From assembly GCA_965235655.1 (NCBI GenBank), contig CBDDYU010000002.1:186001-250000 (forward strand): DNA of 64,000 nucleotides, given 5' to 3'. Positions within the stretch are counted from its first letter, which is position 1. Each line of letters begins with the position of its first letter. The DNA is from CBDDYU01 sp965235655. GTDB lineage: Bacteria > Pseudomonadota > Alphaproteobacteria > Pelagibacterales > Pelagibacteraceae. Shown here piece after piece: positions 1-9,127 of the stretch. Made by a program: the position numbers and the translations under genes. The notes under the pieces were generated by a model, which saw only the letters and a list, made by a program, of their open reading frames with translations, was not told where the DNA came from and ran no database searches.

Positions 1-1010
1 TTTCTTCCAGCCCAAAAAGAAAGTCGTTCTTTTTCATTTTTACTCAATTTTAGGCTAGAACAATTATTTTTTTTACATATATCACTAACTTTTTTAAGTA
101 ATTCATTTACCTCAGACTCAGTTCCATCAAGTTCGACGATTAGTAAAAGTTCTGCATCTCTAGGATATCCTGCTTTACTAAAATTATCCGTTGCTTCAAT
201 TAAAGCTTTGTCCATAATTTCCATTCCTGCTGGCACAATTCCACTTGAAATAATTTCTGATGCCGCATCCCCACCTTCTTTAATAGAAGGAAAACCAATC
301 AACGCTGCTTTAACCACTTGAGGTTTTTTTAAAATTTTTACAGTAACTTCAGTAATTACTCCTAGCAAACCTTCAGACCCACAAATTAATCCCATAATAT
401 CATAGCCCTCTTGGTCTAATGTTTTGCCTCCTATTCGACAAACTGTTCCATCCATCAAAACCATTTCTACACCTAAAATATTATTTGTGGTTGTTCCATA
501 TTTTAACGAATGAACTCCACCTGAATTTTCAGCAACATTACCACCTATTGAACATGCAAGTTGGCTAGAAGGATCAGGTGCATAATAAAAACCTTTGTGT
601 TGTACGGCATGAGTAATTCCCAAATTAGTAACACCAGGCTGTGTAACCACACACTTATTTTCAAAATCTATTTCTAAAATTTTATTAAACTTTCCAAGAC
701 CTAAAAGAACTGCATCTTGTAATGGTAAAGCTCCTCCCGATAAACCTGTTCCAGCCCCTCTTGGTACAACTTTAATATTTTCATCATAGCAATACTTCAA
801 AATTTTACTAACTTCCTCAGTATTTACAGGTAGCACTACGGCTAGTGGAGTTTGCGTATAAGCGGCTAAAGCATCAGTTTCATATGGTTTAATCTCATCA
901 GCGTGACTTAAAACATTTTCTGGATTTATTAAGTTAGATAATTTTTTTACAATTAAATCCTTATTATTAAGAATAGATCTATCTATTTTTGGTAACACTA
1001 ATTCACTCAT
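1..1010 (-). CDS. glcD: Glycolate oxidase FAD subunit GlcD (3' part outside window)
   Basis: FAD-linked subunit of glycolate oxidase, which oxidises glycolate to glyoxylate together with GlcE and GlcF. I read 336 codons from an ATG at 1008-1010 with no stop before the window edge, so the C-terminus is missing. The FAD-binding PCMH signature PRGAGTGLSGGALP is at residues 83-96, followed by the APDPSS and IGGNVAENSGG segments typical of the GlcD/D-lactate dehydrogenase family. It follows the aminotransferase gene by one base, so glyoxylate made here could be transaminated to glycine. glcE and glcF would be expected beyond the window edge. D-lactate dehydrogenase is the main alternative within the family. 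Confidence 0.9.
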   Translation of the reverse strand, partial: MSELVLPKIDRSILNNKDLIVKKLSNLINPENVLSHADEIKPYETDALAAYTQTPLAVVLPVNTEEVSKILKYCYDENIKVVPRGAGTGLSGGALPLQDAVLLGLGKFNKILEIDFENKCVVTQPGVTNLGITHAVQHKGFYYAPDPSSQLACSIGGNVAENSGGVHSLKYGTTTNNILGVEMVLMDGTVCRIGGKTLDQEGYDIMGLICGSEGLLGVITEVTVKILKKPQVVKAALIGFPSIKEGGDAASEIISSGIVPAGMEIMDKALIEATDNFSKAGYPRDAELLLIVELDGTESEVNELLKKVSDICKKNNCSSLKLSKNEKERLSFWAGR

Positions 1011-1011
1011 T

Positions 1012-2177
1012 TCAACCTAACATTTTTTTTAAATTTTCTAATGCCTTAGAGATATTGTCTTGAGATGCTGCAAAGCTAAATCTTACATAATTTTTAGAAG
1101 TTTTACCAAATGCAGAACCTGGAACTATTGCTACTCCTGCCTCATGCATTGCTCTCTTGCAAAATTCTGAACCATCCATTCCAGTTCCAATAACTTTTGG
1201 AAAAGCATAAAAAGCTCCTCCTGGTAAGCTACATTCCACACCAGGTAAACTATTTAATCCTTCATGAATTAATTTTCTTCTTTGAGTAAATTTTTCCATC
1301 ATTTCGTGAATTGAGTCATCCGAGCCATCTAAAGCCGCAATCCCTGCAAATTGTGCAGCAGCATTAACACAAGAAACACTATTAATTAATAACTTATTAA
1401 CATGTCCAATAAGTTCTTCGGGCCAGAAACTCCAGCCTAATCTCCAACCAGTCATTGAATAAGCCTTGCTCCATCCCTCTAGAACTATCAGTCTGTCTCT
1501 TAGTTCGGGGTAGTTGAAAAAAGTTGGCATTTCTTTTCCATCAAAAATTTGTCTACTATAAATCTCATCACTTAAAATTGTTACATGAGGGAATTTTTTT
1601 AAACCTTCTGCTAGTTTATCTATCTCTAGTTTTTTCAACAAAACTTCCAGTTGGGTTATTGGGATTGATTAATATTAGCAATCTAGTTTTATCAGTAATT
1701 AAAGATAAAATTTTATCTGCACTAAATTTCAAATCCTTATCTTCTGTTAAATCATATGGCACTGCGGTTGAACCCGTATAATTAATCATAGACTCATAAA
1801 TTGGAAATGCTGGAGTTGGATGAATAATTTCTACACCAGGTTCACCAAAACATTGAATTGCATAATGCATCGTTGGTTTTCCCCCTGGCATGATTATAAT
1901 TCTTTCTGGATCAATATCTTGATTATAAAGTTTTTTAATTTTTCTTGTTACTGATTGTCTGCATTCTAATATTCCGTTAGACAACACATAACCATGATGA
2001 CCATCATCTAAAGCTTTTTTTGCAGCCTCAACAATATGTTTTGGAGTTTTAAAGTCAGGTTGTCCTAATCCCTAGATGGATCATTGGTTTACCTTGTGCT
2101 TCTAGTTTTTTTGCTTCAGCTAAAACACTAAAAGCTGACTCTGTTCCCAATCTTTCAAGACTTTTCGCTAATTTCAT
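1012..2177 (-). pseudogene. Class I PLP aminotransferase, two frameshifts
   Basis: Fold-type I aminotransferase of the aspartate aminotransferase group. The pieces read from ATG at 2175-2177 (MKLAKSLERLG...), through the NPNNPTG substrate loop, to the PLP-lysine motif SKAYSMTGWRLGW. Two frame breaks are visible. One is near 2075, where one extra base separates IHLG from the expected GQPDF. The other is near 1635, where a run of six A on the coding strand should be five. Removing two bases from 1166 gives 1164 nt, exactly 388 codons, the normal family size, so the gene is probably intact in the organism. It sits between a hydroxy-acid oxidase and glcD. Its amino donor cannot be read from sequence. 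Confidence 0.85.
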
Positions 2178-2179
2178 AA

Positions 2180-3331
2180 TTATCTCCTATAAATAAGTTT
2201 TGATCTATTTAATTCGCTTAAATTTTTACAACCCATTAAAACCATATTTCTATTTATTTCATCATGCATGTTTTGAAGTAATTTTTCAACTCCAGCTTGA
2301 CCACCAGCACTTAATGCAAAAAGAAACATTTTACCAAAACTGCAAGCTTTAGCACCTGCTGCTAGAGCTTTTAAAACATGAGTTCCTCTTCTGACCCCCC
2401 CATCTAAAATAATTTCTAATTTATCACCCACTGCGTCGGATATTTCTTTTACCTGATCAAATGGAGATCTGGATCCATCTAATTGTCTACCTCCATGATT
2501 AGAAATCATAATTGCGGTACAACCAATATCTATTGCTCTTTTAGCATCTTCTACCGACATCACACCCTTTAAAGCAAAAGGACCATTCCATTTTTTCACA
2601 CAATATTCAGCATCCTTCCAGTTCATAGCTGGATCATATTGTTCATTGATATATTCAATTACTGATTTTGCAATGTTAGTACCCTTATCTGTCTTAGTTG
2701 CAACATTTGCAAGTTGGAATTTTTCGTGTGTAAAATAATTGAAAACCCACTTTGGATGCATTGCAAAACTAAATAAACTTTGTAAAGTTAATTTAGGTGG
2801 TGTTGTAAACCCAGTTCGATGGTCTCTTTCTCTATTACCTGCAACAAGAGTATCTACTGTCAAACACATTCCATCATATCCAGCAATTCTACATCTATCA
2901 ATTAAATCATCGGTGATTGATTGATCTTTGTGAACATATAATTGAAATAATTTTGGACCATTTGAAATTTCTGCTATTTCTTCAATGGTATTATTAGCCA
3001 TTGTTGACATACTATAAAAAGTTCCAAATTTTTCTGCTGCTCGAGCAGATGCTTTATCACCATCATGATGGTATAATCTCTGCATAGCTGTTGGTGATAA
3101 AAATATTGGCATTTTAATTTTTTTTCCAAAAATTGTTGTTGATAAATCTGGCTTACCTACACTTGCCAAAACATTAGGGATTAAATCGCAGTCATTAAAT
3201 GAATCGGTGTTTCTCTTTAAAGTAGTTTCATCATCAGCCCCACCATCAATATAATGAAAGATTGGTGAAGGAAGATTTTTTTTAGCTAGTTTTCTAAAGT
3301 CACTAAAATTGTGACAATTTTTTAAATTCAT
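2180..3331 (-). CDS. FMN-dependent alpha-hydroxy-acid oxidase (LldD/glycolate oxidase family)
   Basis: A 383-residue TIM-barrel flavoenzyme that oxidises an L-2-hydroxy acid (L-lactate or glycolate) to the keto acid. Seen in sequence: YIDGGADDE near the N-terminus, SPTAMQRL (FMN loop), the substrate and active-site segment SNHGGRQLDGS with the catalytic His, and the phosphate-binding LDGGVRRGTHVLKALAAGA. Length matches the family (about 380). It precedes the aminotransferase and glcD on the same strand with a 2-bp gap, suggesting one hydroxy-acid operon. L-lactate dehydrogenase (lldD) is the usual database name; the substrate is not decided by these motifs. Confidence 0.85.
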   Translation of the reverse strand: MNLKNCHNFSDFRKLAKKNLPSPIFHYIDGGADDETTLKRNTDSFNDCDLIPNVLASVGKPDLSTTIFGKKIKMPIFLSPTAMQRLYHHDGDKASARAAEKFGTFYSMSTMANNTIEEIAEISNGPKLFQLYVHKDQSITDDLIDRCRIAGYDGMCLTVDTLVAGNRERDHRTGFTTPPKLTLQSLFSFAMHPKWVFNYFTHEKFQLANVATKTDKGTNIAKSVIEYINEQYDPAMNWKDAEYCVKKWNGPFALKGVMSVEDAKRAIDIGCTAIMISNHGGRQLDGSRSPFDQVKEISDAVGDKLEIILDGGVRRGTHVLKALAAGAKACSFGKMFLFALSAGGQAGVEKLLQNMHDEINRNMVLMGCKNLSELNRSKLIYRR

Positions 3332-3340
3332 GATGTTATT

Positions 3341-3853
3341 TTAAAATTTTTTAAGAAAATTAAACATATAACTATTTGCCCCAGGGTTTTTATCCCCTAA
3401 ACTTGCATTAGATAAATGGTTATATGAAAATCCTAATTCACTATTTTGAAAAACATTAAATGAAAATTGTAATTCACTTTTAAACTCAATTATATGACCC
3501 AAGTCTTTTCCATCACCCTCAAAATATAATCCAGGAGCAAAACTTGGAGTAAAATTAATTGCACCTAGCTTATATTGGGCCTGTACACCTGTGTAAATAT
3601 AGGAGGCACTATCAGCAGTTATCATGCCTCCAGTGATAGGTGATAAATTACCTAAAAAAGTATCTCTATTTAAATTTTCATTTTGATGTTGAAAACCAAT
3701 TAATATAGCTCTCTTGCCTTCATCACTAAAATCAAACATTCCAGTATAAACATTGAATTCTGTATTTTTTATATCTGACTTCATTTCGTCTGCATTTAAA
3801 GAAAATGCAGTTATTAAAATTGTAAAGAAAAGTAATAATTTATTTAAATTCAT
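3341..3853 (-). CDS. PagL-like lipid A 3-O-deacylase / acyloxyacyl hydrolase family
   Basis: A 170-residue outer-membrane beta-barrel candidate with a signal peptide (residues 1-21, ending SLNA). Alternating hydrophobic strands and a C-terminal aromatic residue (LKKF) fit a barrel. The family hallmark HLSNASLGDKNPG is at residues 146-158, giving the catalytic His146 and Ser148 of the PagL His-x-Ser motif. The third triad residue, Glu in the Pseudomonas enzyme, falls at about residue 160, where an Asn is read here, so the triad may be altered. PagL trims an acyl chain from lipid A in the outer membrane. The gene is followed by the hydroxy-acid oxidase gene 10 bases away. Confidence 0.75.
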   Translation of the reverse strand: MNLNKLLLFFTILITAFSLNADEMKSDIKNTEFNVYTGMFDFSDEGKRAILIGFQHQNENLNRDTFLGNLSPITGGMITADSASYIYTGVQAQYKLGAINFTPSFAPGLYFEGDGKDLGHIIEFKSELQFSFNVFQNSELGFSYNHLSNASLGDKNPGANSYMFNFLKKF

Positions 3854-3895
3854 TCGTTGACAATATACTTAATTTTTTCTAATTATAAATTTTTT

Positions 3896-4238
3896 ATATA
3901 TAATTACACCTCCAATTAACAAACAAAAATAGGGGCAATAACCACAATAAATAAGTGCTCTTATTGAGACCAGGGTCATAGAGTATCCATTGGCCATATT
4001 TGTCTTTTAAGAAAATCATATATCTCTATTTCTGATAAACCTTCGTTTAATTTTTCATCAACAACTAATTTTAGACTAATTGCAAACTCAGAGTCTGAGT
4101 CATAAACTGACTGACCCTTGACAAATTAAACATCGTCAAGTTCTTTGTAATTTGATAACTCAAATCATTGCTTTCAGCTCTTATGCTGATTGAGGACATT
4201 ATAAAAAAAATAATAATTAAATATTTAAAATACTTCAT
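3896..4238 (-). pseudogene. ccmH: Cytochrome c maturation protein CcmH, four frameshifts
   Basis: CcmH is the periplasmic, membrane-anchored thiol-disulfide protein that keeps the apocytochrome c CxxCH motif reduced for haem attachment. From ATG 4236-4238 the reading gives a signal peptide (KYLIIIFFIMSSISIRA), then, after correcting one inserted base near 4127, the defining RCLICQGQS motif. It continues VYDSDSEFAISLKLVVDEKL, then the DKYGQWILYDP segment and a C-terminal membrane helix. Four extra bases (near 4127, 4118, 4003 and 3934) make 343 nt into 339, 113 codons. The start overlaps the ccmG stop (ATGA). Probably an intact gene damaged by sequence error. The exact end is less certain than the start. 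Confidence 0.75.
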
Positions 4239-4754
4239 TTAATAAGATTGTTAATTTCAGCAAATAAATTTTGATTTAATGGACCAATATACTTTTTGAA
4301 TAATTTTATTTTGATAAACCAAAAAACTCTCAGGAACACCATAAGCACCTAATTCGATTGACTTAGAACCATTACTATCCTCTAAAATTTCATAATAAGG
4401 ATTACCAAGTTCAATTAAAAAATTTTCTGCATTCGTTTTCATTATCTTTATAATTTAATCCTATAATTTTTATATTTTTTTCATTTTTTAAACTCATCAA
4501 GCAAGGGGTGTTCTTCTCTACAAGGACCACACCAAGAAGACCAAATATTTATAAGATAAAATTCATTGCCTTGAAGTAAGCTTTTTAAGTCAATTTCATT
4601 TTGAGATCTTAATAATTTTAACTTTTAAATCTGGTACATCTTTTTCAACTTGAGTGCTGGGAACATATATATTGGAGTTATTTAAACCTTTGTAAAAAAT
4701 AATAAAAATAAAGGTAAAAAATACTATTAATAAAATTGAAAATTTATTTTTCAT
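4235..4754 (-). pseudogene. ccmG: Thiol:disulfide interchange protein CcmG/DsbE, four frameshifts
   Basis: Membrane-anchored thioredoxin-like protein of cytochrome c maturation, passing reductant to CcmH and apocytochrome c. Reading starts at ATG 4752-4754 (MKNKFSILLIVFF, signal anchor). It continues through the redox motif WCGPC in IWSSWCGPCREEHP and ends with a GVPESFL segment containing the cis-proline thioredoxin signature. Single extra bases near 4615, 4490, 4437 and 4300 break the frame. Removing four from 520 nt gives 516, 172 codons, close to the normal 170-180 residues. It overlaps ccmF upstream and ccmH downstream by ATGA junctions, the usual ccmF-G-H order. Confidence 0.8.
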
Positions 4755-6626
4755 ATTTTTCTGTAAAAACTAACCAAGCCACCTAAAGTAATTATAATTA
4801 CTGAAATCCATACCCAGACCATGAAAGGTTTAATTTGATACCTTACATTAAAGTACTCTTGGTTCTGGACTACATTCATAACCATAAACTTGTCTGAAAA
4901 TAGAGTTGTTTTAATATCTGCCTCACTTGTAATAATATTTGGTTGATTAAAAATTCTTAACTGAGGTTTAAGAATTATGCTTTTATTTTCTGAGTCAGTT
5001 ATATTAAAAGTTCCAATAATTGAATTAAAGTTTTTCTCTTTTTTTTGTTCTATTTTTTGAAAACTTATTTCTATTTGATCTTTTTTATAAACTTCGCCAA
5101 TCTTCATGTTGGTTATAATTTCTGAAGAAAAAATATTGTTAAATAAAATACTTAAAATTAAAACACTAAAACCAAAATGAGAAATATTTTGAGAAATATT
5201 AAGCAAGCTTATTTCTAAATAAATCAGATAGGGTTAAAAAAAATAAATAAAAGCTACTTCCGATAAGAATTGTGTTGACTAAAAACTCAACATTTAAATT
5301 TACAACTATAAAACCTGCTAAAAAAAATGAGATTAATAAAAAAACTGATCAAATTAAATTTCTGTTTAAGAGTAGTACTTATCCAGCTCTAATTTAGGCC
5401 CTATTGCCATAATTAGTAAAAAAGGAATTAGAAAAGGTATTATTAGATCGATGATAAAATGGTGGACCTACAGATATTTGTTCTGAAGAAATGACATCTA
5501 AAAAAATTGGATAAACTGTGCCTATTAATACCACTGAAAGAAAATACATCATCAACCAATTATTAAATAAAATAGATGATTCTTTACTTAGCCATGAAAA
5601 ATTAATTGGACTTTTGTTATCGGGCTTATGAAAAAAAATAAAAATAAATATTGAAAGAAAGATTAAAGAGAATAAGAAAACTAAAATAAAAATTCCTCTT
5701 TCTGGGTCATTTGCAAAAGTATGAACTGAATTAAGAATACCAGATCTCACTAGAAATGTTCCACACATACTCAAGGTAAATGTCGCGATTGACAAAACTA
5801 CAACCCATGAAGTTAAAATTAGTCTTCGCTCTAAAACCAATATACAATGCAAAAGAGTTGTTAATGCAAACCATGGCATAAGAGAAACATTTTCTACAGG
5901 ATCCCAAAACCAAAATCCTCCCCAGCCTAATTCATAATAGGCCCAAATGGATCCCAGCAAAATTCCAAAAGTTAAAAATACCCATGATATTAATACCCAT
6001 TTCTTTATATGGGATGCCCATTTTTTTGAAATATAGTTAAGCACTGTAGCAGATAAAGCAGCAGAAAAAATAATTGAAGTACCCACATATCCTAAATACA
6101 AAATTGGCGGATGAATTGCTAAAGCCGGGTCTTGCAATATTGGATTTAATCCCAAACCTTCATTAGGAATGGGATAAATATAGTTAAAAGGATTTGAGGT
6201 TTTCAATAAAAAAACAAAGAAACCAATAATTATAATTTGTTGAAATAATAATGTTAAAATTCTGTATTGTTTGGACTGTTTTTTTGTCCTTAATAAAAAT
6301 AAAAAAATAAACAGCGTTAAAACTAACAACCACAATAATAGACTACCTTCATGATTACCCCATGTTCCTGAAATTTTATAAAAAAGAGGTTTCGCAGTAT
6401 GAGAATTGTTAAAAACAGTTTCGTTACTAAAATCTGAGATTACAAAAGATAAAACTAATCCAAGAAAACTTATCACTACAAACATCAGTTGAAGAAAAGA
6501 AATAGATAAAATTTTTGAATCTAATTTTATTGCTTGTCTAAAATTTCTTATTGAAAAAAATATTATAAAAAAAGAACAGATAAATCCCAATATTAGGGAA
6601 TAATAACCTATGATGCTTGGTAACAA
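4751..6626 (-). pseudogene. ccmF: Haem lyase CcmF, three frameshifts and one in-frame stop
   Basis: CcmF is the polytopic inner-membrane haem lyase that joins haem from holo-CcmE to apocytochrome c. The first 410 codons from ATG 6626 read cleanly and hold the tryptophan-rich haem-handling segment (GWGGFWFWDPVENVS) plus conserved KISGTWGNHEGSLLLW. After that the frame breaks near 5460, 5375 and 5215, and a TGA at 5349-5351 replaces a position where Trp would fit. The last 151 residues (MLNISQNISHFGFSVLILSI... to FYRKI) are the normal CcmF C-terminus. Corrected size is about 624 residues, near family length. Sequence error is likelier than decay because ccmC, D and E next to it are intact. Confidence 0.85.
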
Positions 6627-6627
6627 A

Positions 6628-7047
6628 TTATTTCTCCCCTAATGCTTCCTTGACTTCAGGTGGCATATAATTTTCATCATGTTTTGCTAAAATTTTAGAA
6701 GCAACAAAAAAACTTCTATCTTTAATATATCCCTCAGCTACAACGCCTTTTTCTTCTGCAAAAAGATTGGGAATTGAACCAGAGTAAGTGACATTTAATT
6801 CATTTTTAAAGTCAGTAATAATAAAATTTACTTCATTTGAAGTTATTACAATTGAATCTTTTTTAACCATTCCCCCCACTCGAATTTTCTTATTATTGAT
6901 TTCTGTCAATTCTTGAATCTCAGATGGAGATTGAAAATAAACTACGTTTTCTTCTAGAGATTTTAGGACTAAAAAAACACTTAAAACTAATGTTGTTAAG
7001 ATTAATATTACAAAAAAAAATCTTAACTTAACCTTTTTGCCATACAT
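6628..7047 (-). CDS. ccmE: Periplasmic haem chaperone CcmE
   Basis: A 139-residue membrane-anchored haem chaperone (OB fold) that binds haem covalently and hands it to CcmF. It has an N-terminal membrane anchor (residues 8-27), the VGGMVKKDS strand typical of CcmE, and the haem-binding motif LAKHDENYMPPE with the attachment His near residue 122 and the following Tyr. It is preceded by ccmD and followed by ccmF one base away. Length is normal for the family. No disruption is seen. Confidence 0.93.
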   Translation of the reverse strand: MYGKKVKLRFFFVILILTTLVLSVFLVLKSLEENVVYFQSPSEIQELTEINNKKIRVGGMVKKDSIVITSNEVNFIITDFKNELNVTYSGSIPNLFAEEKGVVAEGYIKDRSFFVASKILAKHDENYMPPEVKEALGEK

Positions 7048-7057
7048 GGTTTAAAGA

Positions 7058-7285
7058 TTAAATTTTGCTAGCGTTTGATAAAATATCTTTGTAAATATTT
7101 TGTAATTTAGCAGAAGCAGCTTTCTCAGAGCTTAAAGTACCAAACTTAGTAACAAATTTTTTCTGCTCTTTAATGAACTGAATTTTTGTAATTACATAAA
7201 GAGAAGTAAAACTTAATAGCGTAAAGCTAAAAGCTGACCAAACATAAATTCCGTAACCATTCATGTGTAATATTTCATTAATCAT
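7058..7285 (-). CDS. ccmD: Haem exporter protein CcmD
   Basis: A 75-residue single-helix membrane protein that helps release holo-CcmE from the CcmABC complex. The N-terminal segment GYGIYVWSAFSFTLLSF carries the conserved YVW motif, followed by a basic cytoplasmic tail. It overlaps the ccmC stop by 4 bases and precedes ccmE by 10, the usual ccmC-D-E order. Identification rests partly on position because the family is short and weakly conserved. Confidence 0.85.
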   Translation of the reverse strand: MINEILHMNGYGIYVWSAFSFTLLSFTSLYVITKIQFIKEQKKFVTKFGTLSSEKAASAKLQNIYKDILSNASKI

Positions 7286-7989
7286 AATCTGTCTAAACCC
7301 TTGTTTTTAATTTTTATCAGTTCTGTATTATATTTCATTAAAAAAATAAGCAACGAAAATAGAGCAAATGCCGCAGTCATTATTAATAATGGGAACAGCA
7401 TGGAGCTATGAATTGAAGATTTTTCTAAAATATTAATAGATGCTGGCTGATGAAGCGTATTCCACCAGTCCACTGAATATTTTATAATTGGTAAATTGAT
7501 TACACCTAAAATAGTTATGATGGTTGTAATTTTATAAACTTGTTCATTATTTTCATAAATTCTCCATGACAATAAATACATTCCATAAAATAAAGCTAAA
7601 ATTAACATTGAAGTTATTCTTGCATCCCAAGCCCACCACGTCCCCCAAGTAGGCTTTCCCCATATCGAACCTGTAACTAGTGCAATAATATTAAAAACAA
7701 ATCCAGAAGGTGCCAAACTTTTTGCGATCAAAAAAAAATGTGTGTTTTTAAATATATAACCTGTGATTGATAGAATGGTGATTGCTGAAAAAATTCCCAA
7801 ACATATCCAAGCAGAAGGAACGTGAACATACATAATTCTTACAGCATGACTTTGCTTATAATCTTCTGGAGATAATATTAACGCCTCTGTTAAGCCAATA
7901 GAGATTACTAAAACAAATATGAGCAAAACATACTTAGGAGCTCTAGAGGTAATTGAAAAAATTTTATTTGGTTCAAAATATTTAAACAT
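7282..7989 (-). CDS. ccmC: Haem export/handling protein CcmC
   Basis: A 235-residue inner-membrane protein with six predicted helices that presents haem to CcmE. The tryptophan-rich motif WGTWWAWDARITS lies between helices. Conserved histidines flank it in HVPSAWICLG and in the later WWNTLHQPASI segment. It heads the ccmC-D-E-F-G-H run on the minus strand. ccmA and ccmB, which form the ABC part of the system, are not in this window and the upstream gene is hspQ, so they must lie elsewhere if present. Confidence 0.93.
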   Translation of the reverse strand: MFKYFEPNKIFSITSRAPKYVLLIFVLVISIGLTEALILSPEDYKQSHAVRIMYVHVPSAWICLGIFSAITILSITGYIFKNTHFFLIAKSLAPSGFVFNIIALVTGSIWGKPTWGTWWAWDARITSMLILALFYGMYLLSWRIYENNEQVYKITTIITILGVINLPIIKYSVDWWNTLHQPASINILEKSSIHSSMLFPLLIMTAAFALFSLLIFLMKYNTELIKIKNKGLDRL

Positions 7990-8039
7990 AATTTTATAAG
8001 ATGTTTTTTAATCTAGAGATTTTTAATTTGAAACATATT

Positions 8040-8105
8040 TCTGATCAAGAATGTAGAGGGAGATAATAATTAAAAGGGGTATACGTTTTGACACTCTTGA
8101 TCAGA
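8040..8105 (-). repeat. Inverted repeat / possible hairpin between hspQ and ccmC
   Basis: Arms 8040-8054 and 8091-8105 are inverted copies: 11 perfect pairs (TCTGATCAAGA), one mismatch that would be a G-U wobble in minus-strand RNA, then 3 more pairs. The loop is 36 nt and contains a run of G on the plus strand. It sits in the 180-bp gap downstream of hspQ and upstream of ccmC, which otherwise shows no gene. It lacks a T-tract directly after the stem on either strand, so a simple terminator is not supported. A leader structure or operator for ccm genes is possible. Confidence 0.5.
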
Positions 8106-8169
8106 TAATAAATATATAATCAGACGATATGTCCAAGTTTTGAGGAAATTGTGTTAAAAAAATGAAGTC

Positions 8170-8490
8170 TTAATTTGATTGCTTGAAATAACTAGAGCCT
8201 TTTTTGCCTGAAAAAATTTCTTCAATTAACGGGTGTTTAATTGGCTCGTCTGAATCGTCCATTAAAAGATTTTGTTCAGAAACATAAGCTTCATAAGTAA
8301 TTTCATCATTTTCTGCTAATAAATGATAAAATGGCTGATCTTTTCTAGGTCGTACATTTTTTGGTATTGATTGATACCATTCTTCGGAATTATTGAATTC
8401 AAAATCAACATCATAAATTACACCTCTAAATTCAAAGTGTTTATGTTTAACAATATCGCCTATTGAGAACTTAGCTTTTTGAATTGCCAT
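8170..8490 (-). CDS. hspQ: Heat shock protein HspQ (YccV, hemimethylated-DNA-binding fold)
   Basis: A 106-residue protein of the YccV family. In E. coli HspQ modulates Lon protease and DnaA stability. Seen here are the N-terminal KFSIGDIVKHKHFEFRGVIYDVD strand region, RPRKDQPFYHLLAE in the middle and AYVSEQNLL near the end, all typical of the family. It reads leftward from a divergent promoter region shared with yciB. A sigma-32-like promoter sits immediately upstream. The ATG at 8488-8490 has no Shine-Dalgarno sequence. Confidence 0.9.
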   Translation of the reverse strand: MAIQKAKFSIGDIVKHKHFEFRGVIYDVDFEFNNSEEWYQSIPKNVRPRKDQPFYHLLAENDEITYEAYVSEQNLLMDDSDEPIKHPLIEEIFSGKKGSSYFKQSN

Positions 8491-8497
8491 ATACTTA

Positions 8498-8525
8498 GTA
8501 TGGGGATTTTAAATTTAAAATCAAT
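8498..8525 (-). promoter_or_regulatory. Sigma-32-like promoter of hspQ
   Basis: On the minus strand, ATTGATT (8519-8525), a 13-nt spacer, then CCCCATAC (8498-8505). The E. coli RpoH consensus is CTTGAAA, 13-17 nt, CCCCATNT, so the -10 half matches at seven of eight positions and the -35 half loosely. Transcription would begin about 7 nt further, next to the hspQ ATG at 8490, implying a leaderless or nearly leaderless message. This is a prediction from base pattern only. Confidence 0.5.
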
Positions 8526-8575
8526 AGCAAAAATAATAATGTTTTGTGTTGTAGTTAATATGTTAATATCTTTTA

Positions 8576-9127
8576 GTGAATAAATCTTTTTTAAAATTTG
8601 TTACAGATTTTGGTCCATTAGCAATTTTTTTTTTCTACTATTACAATAATGATAAGAATTTAGCGGTTGCAATTCCTCCACTGATAGTTGCAACTTTAAT
8701 TGCTTTGGGAGTTGTTTGGTTTTTTGAAAAAAAAATTCCCCCAATGCCTCTTTTAAGTGGAATTTTAATTACATTTTTTGGTGGTCTCACTATCTACTTT
8801 AATGACCCAATATTTATCTATGTAAAACCCACAATCATCAACATTGTGTTTGCTTTAGCGTTATTTTTTGGGAAATATTTCACCAATGAACCTATTCTTA
8901 AAAAAATAATGGGTAAATCAATTCCTTTAACAGATACTGGCTGGGAAATTTTAAATAAGAGATGGATGCTTTTTTTCTTTGGCCTTGCTTTGTTGAATGA
9001 ATTTATTTGGAGAACTCAAACTGAAGAATTTTGGGTTAACTTTAAGGTCTGGGGTATGCTACCAATAACAATAGTTTTTACAGGTTTTCAAATTCCAATA
9101 ATAAACAAACATAAGATTGATGCGTAA
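8576..9127 (+). CDS. yciB: Inner membrane septation-associated protein YciB/IspZ
   Basis: A 183-residue multi-pass membrane protein of the YciB (intracellular septation protein A) family, linked to cell envelope synthesis and division. The N-terminus LKFVTDFGPLAIFFFYY and the C-terminal LNKRWMLFFFGLALLNEFIWR...FWVNFKVWG are the conserved family blocks. The start is GTG at 8576; no ATG is available before the conserved region. The next gene overlaps its stop by 8 bases. Confidence 0.9.
   Translation: MNKSFLKFVTDFGPLAIFFFYYYNNDKNLAVAIPPLIVATLIALGVVWFFEKKIPPMPLLSGILITFFGGLTIYFNDPIFIYVKPTIINIVFALALFFGKYFTNEPILKKIMGKSIPLTDTGWEILNKRWMLFFFGLALLNEFIWRTQTEEFWVNFKVWGMLPITIVFTGFQIPIINKHKIDA

Noticed and set aside
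5349..5351. In-frame TGA where Trp would fit in ccmF, suggesting UGA recoding as Trp
   Set aside because: TGA serves as a normal stop for other genes here (for example the ccmF and ccmG ends) and the site lies among several frameshifts, so a sequence error is simpler.
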